Assembly (NCBI RefSeq): GCF_014650055.1
Contig: NZ_BMUF01000008.1
Location: forward strand, 1-64,000
Direction: 5' to 3'
Source of the DNA: Streptomyces malachitofuscus
Lineage (GTDB): Bacteria > Actinomycetota > Actinomycetes > Streptomycetales > Streptomycetaceae
DNA length: 64,000 nt
This document shows positions 57,816 through 64,000 of this stretch, piece after piece; position 1 is the first letter of the stretch, and each line of letters begins with the position of its first letter. The notes beneath the pieces are model-generated. The model did no database searches. It was given only the letters and a program-made list of their open reading frames with translations, and was not told the DNA's origin. Position numbers and translations under genes: made by a program.

Positions 57816-58373
57816 GTGGCGTTGGTGGTGGCACAGGAGGTGCCCACGTCGTCGAGCATGGCCGTACCCCATGGCCCTGCGGGCGTGGGGAAGGCGAGGC
57901 GCCGTATGCGCACGCAACTGCGCGACGGGGGCGTGCCGGACTCGGTCGTCGACGATGCCGTACTGATTCTTTCCGAACTGCTGAGCAACGCGTGCAAGCA
58001 CGGCCGGCCCCTGGGCGACGCCCTGGCCGGGGACGGTGACGTACGGGCGGCCTGGCGGGTGGATCGGTGCGGCCGGCTCGTCGTCGAGGTCACGGACGGC
58101 GGCGGTCCGACCCGCCCGGCGCCGGCCACCCCGTCGGTCACGGCGCACGGCGGCCGCGGGCTCAACATCATCACCGCGCTGGCCGACGACTGGGGCGTGC
58201 GCGACGAGGTGCCGGGCGAGGTCACGGTGTGGGTCGTCGTCCACGACGACGTCCACGACCCCGACGCCGGGGCCGGCCACCGGCGCGAGGACTTCGCCGC
58301 ACGCGTGACCGCTCCCCCGGTGTCTCGCATACCGGGGCTGGACTTCGCGGACGTCTTCGACGACCTGGGCTGA
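57816..58373 (+). CDS. RsbW-like ATP-binding protein (HATPase_c_2)
   Basis: The 185-residue protein has the GHKL ATPase fold of anti-sigma or regulatory kinases. The N box is ILSELLSNACKHGRPLG, the G1 box EVTDGGGPTRP and the G2 box GGRGLNIITALADDWG, followed by an acidic tail. GTG 57816 has AAGGAGG at 8 nt. Many Streptomyces proteins of this type are orphan regulators of SigF-like factors or development; partners are not adjacent. Two SigF-family sigma genes occur elsewhere in the window, but no link can be shown from sequence. Confidence 0.88.
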   Translation: MALVVAQEVPTSSSMAVPHGPAGVGKARRRMRTQLRDGGVPDSVVDDAVLILSELLSNACKHGRPLGDALAGDGDVRAAWRVDRCGRLVVEVTDGGGPTRPAPATPSVTAHGGRGLNIITALADDWGVRDEVPGEVTVWVVVHDDVHDPDAGAGHRREDFAARVTAPPVSRIPGLDFADVFDDLG

Positions 58374-58531
58374 CGGCCCACCGGCCACGGGCGGGGGCGG
58401 TCCGACGCCCGCAGGCCGCGGCGCCCGCGGGGTCCGCGGTCCGGCACGTTGTCCACAGGTTCCCGACGGCCGTGGCGCGAACGGCTAGGCTCGCGCCGTA
58501 CGAGACGAGCCGTAACCGGGAGACACCCACG

Positions 58532-59497
58532 ATGGCCAAGAAGCGACCCCAGACGAAGGCCAAGCGCCCGCAGCTCACGGACGGGCAGATCCCGGTCGTC
58601 GGCGCCCGCGAGCCCTGCCCCTGCGGCAGCGGCCGCCGCTACAAGGCCTGCCACGGCCGCGCCGCCGCGCACGCCGTGACCGAGCTGGTGCACCGCCCCT
58701 TCGAGGGTCTGCCCGGCGAGTGCGACTGGGTGGCGCTGCGCGAGCTGGTGCCGGCCGCCACCGTCGAGCTGACGCTCAAGGACGGACTGCCCGAGGGCAT
58801 CCCGTCGGTCACGCTGGCCACGGTGCTGCCGATGGCCTGGCCGGCGCTGCGCCGCGACGACGGCTCGGTCCTGCTCGGCCTGCAGAACGACACCTCCTCC
58901 GGGGACATCAGCCGCGATCTCGCCGACACCCTCCAGCGCGCCCTCGGCGCCGACCCGGGCACGCCGGTGCAGGCCCGGCGCGCCCCCGCCGACGGTCCCC
59001 GGCTGCAGGATCTGCTGGCGCCCGAGGGCGCTTTCGAGCCGGTGGTGCACAGCGGGTTCGAGTTCTGGGTCCCGGACCCGGAGAACGCCACGCCGGACGT
59101 CACCGCCTCCCTGGAGCGCGCCAACGCCGCCGCCATCCCGACGGTCAAGCTGTCGGGTGTGGACTCCGCGTACTGGTGCGAGACGCCCGAGAAGAACCAT
59201 CTGCGGTGGGTCATGCCGCATCCCGAGGAACAGCTTCTGGACGCTCTCGCGCGGCTGCACGCGGCGGGGCGGTCCTCCCTCGGTGAGGGCACCCGTCTGG
59301 TGGGCTCCTTCCGCGCTCACGGGCTCACCGTGCCGGTCTGGGACCTGCCCAGCGGCGTCGGCGCCGAGGACGTGGAGAAGCCGGCGGCCGAGTTCGCCGA
59401 GCGGCTCGCCGAGGCCCTGGCCACAAACGCTCCGCTCACCGCGGACGAGCGCCGCGCGCGCGGAGGCCTGACGAACCGCCAGGTCACCCTCAGCTGA
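58532..59497 (+). CDS. SEC-C motif, DUF5926 family protein
   Basis: The 321-residue protein has a basic N-terminus (MAKKRPQTKAKRPQ). A SEC-C zinc motif, EPCPCGSGRRYKACHG, lies at about residues 27-42. A long alpha/beta region conserved in Streptomyces (DUF5926) follows: TVELTLKDGLPEGIPSVTLATVLP, SGFEFWVPDPENATPDV and NHLRWVMPHPEEQLLDAL. SEC-C motifs bind zinc and often mediate contacts with SecB-like or ribosome-associated partners. Specific function is unknown. ATG 58532 follows GGGAGA. Confidence 0.9.
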   Translation: MAKKRPQTKAKRPQLTDGQIPVVGAREPCPCGSGRRYKACHGRAAAHAVTELVHRPFEGLPGECDWVALRELVPAATVELTLKDGLPEGIPSVTLATVLPMAWPALRRDDGSVLLGLQNDTSSGDISRDLADTLQRALGADPGTPVQARRAPADGPRLQDLLAPEGAFEPVVHSGFEFWVPDPENATPDVTASLERANAAAIPTVKLSGVDSAYWCETPEKNHLRWVMPHPEEQLLDALARLHAAGRSSLGEGTRLVGSFRAHGLTVPVWDLPSGVGAEDVEKPAAEFAERLAEALATNAPLTADERRARGGLTNRQVTLS

Positions 59498-59625
59498 GGC
59501 GCCGGCGCGACAGCGGGTTCCGCCGGCGGCCGGCCGGCGGAACCGCCCGGGCGTGCTCCACCCGCCCCATGCGCAACTCCCGGCGCGGACAAGCCAGTCG
59601 GTGACCGGAAAGGCCGAGATCGAAT

Positions 59626-59705
59626 TTGCGAACCGCGGATCTCTTGTTACCGTTCCAGTAGCCCGGTTGCTGGTGCATCCCCCGTCGCCAGCAACCGGGT
59701 CTTTG
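59626..59705 (+). ncRNA. candidate small transcript / intrinsic terminator
   Basis: In an otherwise empty 328-bp gap (59498-59825), CCCGGTTGCTGG (59663-59674) and CCAGCAACCGGG (59689-59700) form a perfect 12-bp stem with a C-rich 14-nt loop, followed by TCTTT. A promoter-like TTGCGA (59626-59631), 17-bp spacer and TACCGT (59649-59654) would start RNA near 59661. It may be a tiny RNA, or simply a terminator for the DUF5926 gene. The C-rich loop recalls actinobacterial 6C RNAs, but only one such stem is seen. Confidence 0.45.
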
Positions 59706-59825
59706 CATACCGGTCCCCGCTCACTCAGCGCGACCACGGGTCGACCGCTCGTTCCCGTCGGTCGGAATGCCCTTCCGGCCGCCCGGCGTCTCGCCTCCCT
59801 CCGGCCAACGGCTCGTCCCGGCCGT

Positions 59826-60395
59826 TCAGTTGCTCCCGGAGCGCAGCAGCAGCCGCCCCTGCCCGGCGCGGTGCGCGAACTCCGCGACGGCCGTGTACCG
59901 AGCGAGGCCTCCGCGTCCGCGCCCGCGCGGCGTCTCGCACAGGGCCGGCTCGTCGCCGGCGTCCACGGCACAGTGCGTCCGCACGGTACGGCCGCCGGGC
60001 CCCATGAGACTCAGCGCGGTGGCCCGCGCCTCACCCGTGGCGTTGCGGTAGTAGGTCCGCGCCCAGACCTCCTCGCCCTGCGCCACCACACAGGTCTGCG
60101 CCTCGATGCCGTCGGGTGAGGAGAGCACGGGACCGCAGCGCAGGGCGGTGGACAGGTGCGGGTTGGGTGGCGCCGGGGCGTCGGCGGCCGGCCCCCGCGC
60201 CGTGCCGTCGCCGCGCGGGGCGGACCGTACCGCAGGGGCGGGATCCGCGGGCCCGGGGACGGCACGGCGGTCGGCCTGGCCGGCGGGCTCCACCACCGAC
60301 GCCAGCGCGAACGCGCAGGCCGCCGCGAAGCCCACGAGGACGAGCGGACGAGCTCTTCGGAAGGCCCGGGCGCGGTCCCCGGCATGACGCGGCAT
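59826..60395 (-). CDS. exported or membrane-anchored protein, unknown family
   Basis: The 189-residue protein starts at ATG 60395 with basic residues and a hydrophobic segment (PLVLVGFAAACAFALASVV, about 16-34) acting as signal or anchor. A Pro/Ala-rich linker (about 40-80) follows. The extracytoplasmic domain has CGPVLSSPDGIEAQTCVVAQGEEVWARTYYRNATG, ALSLMGPGGRTVRTHC and CETPRG, whose four cysteines suggest two disulfides. It is beta-rich. I do not recognise a named family. It lies downstream of the primase-polymerase gene on the same strand with a 58-bp gap. Confidence 0.75.
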   Translation of the reverse strand: MPRHAGDRARAFRRARPLVLVGFAAACAFALASVVEPAGQADRRAVPGPADPAPAVRSAPRGDGTARGPAADAPAPPNPHLSTALRCGPVLSSPDGIEAQTCVVAQGEEVWARTYYRNATGEARATALSLMGPGGRTVRTHCAVDAGDEPALCETPRGRGRGGLARYTAVAEFAHRAGQGRLLLRSGSN

Positions 60396-60453
60396 GCCCC
60401 GGGAAGATAGCCGCCCGGGGCGGCCGGCCGGGCGCGGCACGCGCCGGTACGCG

Positions 60454-61119
60454 CTACATCTCGGGCGCGCTCACACCCGTACGGGTGAGGGCCTCGACCA
60501 CGGCGTCCACCACGGCCTCGACACCGGGCACCCAGGGTGTGGCCGAGCCGGGCAGCGGCGCGCGCTCCCAGCGGACCCCGCCCTGTGCGGTCTCGGACGG
60601 GGGCAGGGCGAGGTAGCCGCCCTCGCCGTGGAAGCGCAGAGAGCCGGGGACGAAGTCCTTGGCGTAGAGCAGCTCGCCCAGCTGTTCCATGGAGTACGGC
60701 TGCACGAGGATCGACCAGCGGTCGGGGGAGGCGACGATCGGCCCGAGCCGCATGCCCCGGCGGTCGAGCGCGGCCAGGGCCTGTGCGGCCGGCACGGCGG
60801 GCAGCGAGACCGCGCACGGGGCCTTGCCTCCGGTGGCGAGGATGACGGGCGCCGTCGGCCGGTTGCTCCACCACCAGCGCACCATGCGGGCGTCGGTGGT
60901 GGCGGCGAGGAGGCCGGGGTCGAACGGGTGGGCGCCCGGCACTGTGCACTCGGGGTCGGGGCAGCCGCAGCGGGACCGGCCCTGCGGGTCGGCCGCCACG
61001 CCGGGGAGTACGGGCCACTGCCACTGCGCGGCGTAGGTCAGGGCCGCGCCCATCAGCTCAGGCCCTCCGTCGCCGCGTCGGGACAGGAGCCTGCGTCGCC
61101 TTCCGAGGATCTCGCGCAT
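60454..61119 (-). CDS. bifunctional DNA primase/polymerase (prim-pol) domain protein
   Basis: The 221-residue protein consists only of a prim-pol-like N-terminal domain. MGAALTYAAQWQWPVLPG, CGCPDPECTVPGAHPFDPG (Cys-rich insert) and VRWWWSNRPTAPVILATGGKAP come first. VASPDRWSILVQPYS and FHGEGGYLALPPSE follow. The acidic catalytic pair expected after the ILATG strand is not obvious, so catalysis is uncertain. The start is ATG 61119 with AAAGGAA upstream. It shares the family with the protein at 42448 but is clearly divergent. Such stand-alone proteins are common in Streptomyces chromosomes and their role is unknown. Confidence 0.85.
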   Translation of the reverse strand: MREILGRRRRLLSRRGDGGPELMGAALTYAAQWQWPVLPGVAADPQGRSRCGCPDPECTVPGAHPFDPGLLAATTDARMVRWWWSNRPTAPVILATGGKAPCAVSLPAVPAAQALAALDRRGMRLGPIVASPDRWSILVQPYSMEQLGELLYAKDFVPGSLRFHGEGGYLALPPSETAQGGVRWERAPLPGSATPWVPGVEAVVDAVVEALTRTGVSAPEM

Positions 61120-61624
61120 GAGCGCTCGTTCCTTTCCGTTGCACGCCTGGCAACACCGTGGTCCACATCACGTCATGTGTCGATCACTTCACTGTGCGTA
61201 CCTGTTGGCGCATCACACCCCCGCGCCGGGCAGGGGGAACCCCTTTGGGCCGAGCTTGGGCTGCCTCCGCGGCCGTTCCACCCATACTGCGTCTATCAGA
61301 AGTACGGGCGTGGCGTGGGGGTGGCGAAGTCTGGCGTTTACCGTCGCGCGTGTTTCTCTCCGCCTCCGCCACGGGAGGATGGGGCACGGTCGTCGGTGGT
61401 TAAGACGCCCGGGTCCGTCGCCAGGTTCCCGAGCGGTTTCCAACCACCCCTGGCCTTCACCGAGTACGTACCCATCACGACCGCTGTGACGCTTCCGTCG
61501 AGCAAGGCCAGTCGACCGCAATATGCCTCCCCCTGAGGCAGTTTCAAGCCAACTTCGCTTTTCGGCAAGGGGTCTGCGGGGAGTTCCCTTCAGCCCCACG
61601 GACACCAGGAATCCCAGCAGGACA
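61120..61624. other. long divergent intergenic region
   Basis: This 505-bp gap separates the leftward prim-pol gene from the rightward SpoIIE-like gene. It is less GC-rich than its surroundings and must hold both promoters. A 76-codon leftward frame (61338-61568) contains a TTA codon and mixed GC3 and is not convincing as a gene. I see no terminator or clear operator. Confidence 0.45.
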
Positions 61625-63136
61625 ATGCTGGACATCTCCTCACGAGTACGTGTACATGTGGAGACACTGCCGGCGACGCAGAATGACATGGGGGTTTGCG
61701 ATGCTTTTGAGCAGTACGTACCGGTCGGAAAGCCGGACGCTATGAACGCCCCGCACCCTCCGAAAGTGGCCGGAATCGATTCTACGGTTCCCGCACCGGC
61801 ACACACTGTCGCGCCCGTCCCAGGTACCTCACCGGCCCCTGCGGCAAACCCCCAGCACGCGCCGGGCGCACTGCTCCAGGACCGTCTCGCCGGCTGGGTC
61901 TCCGACCTGACCACCCTCCACGAACTCACCGAGCGCCTGGTCCGCTCCGGCACGCTCGACGACGCACTCCAGGAACTGCTGCGCGCGGGCGCCGCACTGG
62001 TCGGCGCCCGACGCGGCCTCGTCGCCCTGGAACCCGCCGACGGACTCGGCCCGGTCACCACCATCGGCCTGGGACTGGCCCGCTCGGACCTCGGCCACAT
62101 GGAGACGGTGCCGCGCAGCTCCCTGTCGTACGGCAGGATCCTCGACGGACTGCCCGGCGCCGACGACGGCATCGCCGAGCCCGACCTGCTCGCCGAGAAG
62201 GGACTCGATCCGCGCCACCGCGAGGTCGCCGCCCGCCTCGGCTACGCCGCCAGCTTCGCCCTTCCCCTCGCCACCGCGGCCGCCGGTCGCCTGGGCGCCG
62301 CGGTGTGGCTCTACGACGAGCCCGCCGAACCGTCGGAGCGCCAACGCCACCTCATCGGTCTGTACGCGCGCCACGCCGCCGAGCACCTGGCCCGGCTCCT
62401 CGAACTCGAGCGCACCCGCACGCGCATGGCCACGATGGCCGAGGAACTGCTGCCCTCCCGACTCCCCCGCGTCGCCGGCGTCCAGCTCGCCGCCCGGCAC
62501 CGCACCTCCCCGCACGGGGGTGGCGACTGGTACGACGCGCTGCCGCTGCCGGACGCCGCGCTCGGCCTCGCGGTCGGGTCCGTCACCGGGTCGGGCCCCA
62601 GCGCCGTCGCCGCGATGGGGCGGCTGCGGGCGTCGCTGCGCGCGTACGCCGTGATGGAGGGCGAGGATCCGGTCGCCGTCCTGTCCGACCTGGAACTGCT
62701 GCTGCGGCTCACCGAGCCCGCCCGGTCGGCCACCGCCCTGTTCGGCTACTGCGAACCCGCGCTGCGCCGGATCACGCTCGCCGGGGCCGGGCACAGTCCG
62801 CCACTGCTGCTCGGGGAACACCGCACGGAGTTCGTCGAGACCTCGGTCTCCGCCCCGCTGGGCATGCTCGCCTGCTGGGAGGCGCCGAGCGTGGAGGTCC
62901 AGGCGGAGCCGGGGGAGACGGTGCTGCTCTACACCGACGGGCTGCTGCACCGTACGGGCGACCCGACGGACCGTGCCTTCGCGCGGCTGCACGCCGCGGC
63001 GGCCGGAGTGCCCAGGGCACTGCGCCGCGACCCCGGCGCCATCGCCGACCACGTCCTGCGCGCGGTGCTGCCGGAGGGGGCGGACACCGGCGACTCCACG
63101 GAGGACGTGGTGCTGCTGGCGGCACGGTTCGAGTAG
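61625..63136 (+). CDS. GAF and SpoIIE/PP2C-type phosphatase domain protein
   Basis: The protein of about 503 residues has a low-complexity N-terminus and a GAF-like sensor (about 85-270; LTTLHELTERLVRSGTLDDALQELL). A SpoIIE-type PP2C domain (about 285-500) follows, with HGGGDWYDALPLPD, LAGAGHSPPLLLGEH and LYTDGLLHRTGD. At the second metal motif, normally GDVxGHG, the sequence is AVGSVTGSG with Ser319 in place of Asp, which may abolish phosphatase activity. Relatives dephosphorylate anti-anti-sigma factors. ATG 61625 is the most likely start; an in-frame ATG at 61523 and later ATGs exist. It lies divergent to the prim-pol gene. Confidence 0.88.
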   Translation: MLDISSRVRVHVETLPATQNDMGVCDAFEQYVPVGKPDAMNAPHPPKVAGIDSTVPAPAHTVAPVPGTSPAPAANPQHAPGALLQDRLAGWVSDLTTLHELTERLVRSGTLDDALQELLRAGAALVGARRGLVALEPADGLGPVTTIGLGLARSDLGHMETVPRSSLSYGRILDGLPGADDGIAEPDLLAEKGLDPRHREVAARLGYAASFALPLATAAAGRLGAAVWLYDEPAEPSERQRHLIGLYARHAAEHLARLLELERTRTRMATMAEELLPSRLPRVAGVQLAARHRTSPHGGGDWYDALPLPDAALGLAVGSVTGSGPSAVAAMGRLRASLRAYAVMEGEDPVAVLSDLELLLRLTEPARSATALFGYCEPALRRITLAGAGHSPPLLLGEHRTEFVETSVSAPLGMLACWEAPSVEVQAEPGETVLLYTDGLLHRTGDPTDRAFARLHAAAAGVPRALRRDPGAIADHVLRAVLPEGADTGDSTEDVVLLAARFE

Positions 63137-63260
63137 CCGCGCACGGCCGCGGTCGGCCCGGCTCCTCCGCGTCCCCGGTAACAGGCCCTTCACCGGTTCG
63201 TCCGTTTCCGCCCGACCGTACGATGGGGGGTGGTCCAGTGCCGTATCGAGGAGGATGACC

Positions 63261-64000
63261 GTGGCGGAGGAGCTGCCGGAGACCCCGGAGACTGCCGAAG
63301 AGGAGCCCGTCAAGCAGCGCAAGAACGGCCTGTACCCCGGCGTGTCCGACGAGCTGGCCGAGAACATGAAGAGCGGCTGGGCCGACACCGAGCTGCACGG
63401 CCTGGAGCCGGTCGCGCAGGCAGCCGAGGCCGCCGCACGCCGCGCGGCGCTGTCCGCCCGCTTCCCGGGCGAGCGTCTGGTCGTCCCCGCGGGCAACCTG
63501 AAGACCCGCTCCAACGACACCGAGTACTCCTTCCGCGCGTCGGTCGAGTACGCCTACCTCACCGGCAACCAGACCGAGGACGGCGTCCTCGTCATGGAGC
63601 CCACGGCCGACGGCCACCGGGAGACGATCTACCTCCTGCCCCGGTCGAACCGCGAGAACGGCGAGTTCTGGCTGGACGGCCAGGGCGAGCTGTGGGTCGG
63701 CCGCCGGCACTCCCTCACCGAGGCCGAGAAGCTCTACGGCATCCCCGCCTCCGACGTGCGCGAGCTGCCCGAGGCGCTGCGCGAGGCCACCGGCCCGGTC
63801 CGGGTGGTGCGCGGGTACGACGCCGGGATCGAGGCGGCGCTGACCGACAAGGTCACCGCCGAGCGGGACGAGGAGCTGCGCGTCTTCCTCTCCGAGATGC
63901 GGCTGGTCAAGGACGACTTCGAGATCGGCGAGCTGCAGAAGGCCGTCGACTCCACCGTGCGCGGCTTCGAGGACGTGGTGAAGGTCCTCGACAAGGCCGA
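63261..64000 (+). CDS. aminopeptidase P family protein (5' part, runs off window)
   Basis: Reading from GTG 63261 (GAGGAGG 6 nt upstream; ATG 63255 also in frame) gives 246 residues without a stop. A flexible acidic start (AEELPETPETAEEEP) is followed by GLYPGVSDELAENMKSGWAD. The creatinase-type N-terminal domain of Xaa-Pro aminopeptidases follows: YSFRASVEYAYLTGNQTEDGVLVM, YLLPRSNRENGEFWLDGQGELW and VRELPEAL. The metal-binding pita-bread catalytic domain must lie beyond position 64000. The enzyme removes N-terminal residues preceding proline. It is transcribed away from the SpoIIE-like gene's 3' end across a 124-bp gap. Confidence 0.9.
   Translation, partial: MAEELPETPETAEEEPVKQRKNGLYPGVSDELAENMKSGWADTELHGLEPVAQAAEAAARRAALSARFPGERLVVPAGNLKTRSNDTEYSFRASVEYAYLTGNQTEDGVLVMEPTADGHRETIYLLPRSNRENGEFWLDGQGELWVGRRHSLTEAEKLYGIPASDVRELPEALREATGPVRVVRGYDAGIEAALTDKVTAERDEELRVFLSEMRLVKDDFEIGELQKAVDSTVRGFEDVVKVLDKA

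Noticed and set aside
61338..61568. 76-codon leftward frame upstream of the SpoIIE-like gene, with a TTA codon
   Set aside because: Mixed third-position GC, no ribosome binding site and overlap with the probable promoter region. A TTA codon tempted a bldA-dependent reading, but coding evidence is too weak.

Overview
The window is high-GC actinobacterial DNA, almost certainly a Streptomyces chromosome. It has very strong third-position GC, many GTG starts with GGAGG-type ribosome binding sites, paralogous SigF/SigN-type sigma factors, a subtilisin-inhibitor-like secreted protein, ANTAR, SpoIIE-type and HATPase regulators, and an actinomycete integrative element. From memory, the order resembles the stretch of the S. 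coelicolor chromosome carrying upp, tadA, sigF and sigN. No database comparison was possible here.

1-13 kb. A divergent iron-regulated unit comes first. A 19-bp DmdR1/IdeR-type iron box (4758-4776) separates a siderophore-interacting protein gene (right) from a leftward, fully overlapping four-gene operon: penicillin-acylase-family Ntn hydrolase, siderophore-type N-acetyltransferase, cupin and SDR. Next come housekeeping genes (HhH-GPD repair protein, LytR_C protein, upp, tadA, tRNA-Ser-CGA) and two tandem SigB/SigF-family sigma factor genes.

13-33 kb. A MarR-led unit encodes a 14-TM MFS pump fused to three carboxypeptidase-regulatory-like domains, followed by a YceI protein carrying the same domain. 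After it lie a GAF-ANTAR regulator, a TetR/MFS pair, and a two-component system in one operon with two envelope glycosyltransferases. Then follow a second MarR gene, a K+ channel, a BBE-type flavoprotein, and a secreted cationic protein paired with a four-TM membrane protein. Two copies of a dispersed palindromic repeat lie just downstream of leftward genes (about 3-142 and 26724-26835).

33-45 kb. Two tRNA genes (Arg-ACG, Ser-GCU) are followed by an SSI-like inhibitor and a 1406-residue PAS/pseudo-kinase/receiver protein. Then come an acyl-CoA ligase, a SigE-family ECF sigma factor, a small secreted protein, a primase-polymerase protein and several small conserved proteins.

44.8-54.8 kb. A 9.9-kb actinomycete integrative and conjugative element (AICE, pSAM2-like) sits in the 3' part of tRNA-Ser(UGA), bounded by perfect 88-bp direct repeats. 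It carries int, xis, a RepSA-type initiator, small transfer/spread genes, an FtsK-type Tra translocase and a GntR/KorSA-like repressor with three AGTCCTAGGACT operators. Its other genes are a YdcF-like gene, an HNH nuclease gene and small unknown genes.

54.8-64 kb. Core genes resume: HtrA-type protease, GDPD phosphodiesterase, RsbW-like HATPase, SEC-C/DUF5926 protein, a possible very small transcript, a secreted protein, a second primase-polymerase protein, a GAF-SpoIIE phosphatase-like protein with a substituted metal-site aspartate, and the first part of an aminopeptidase P gene that runs off the window end.
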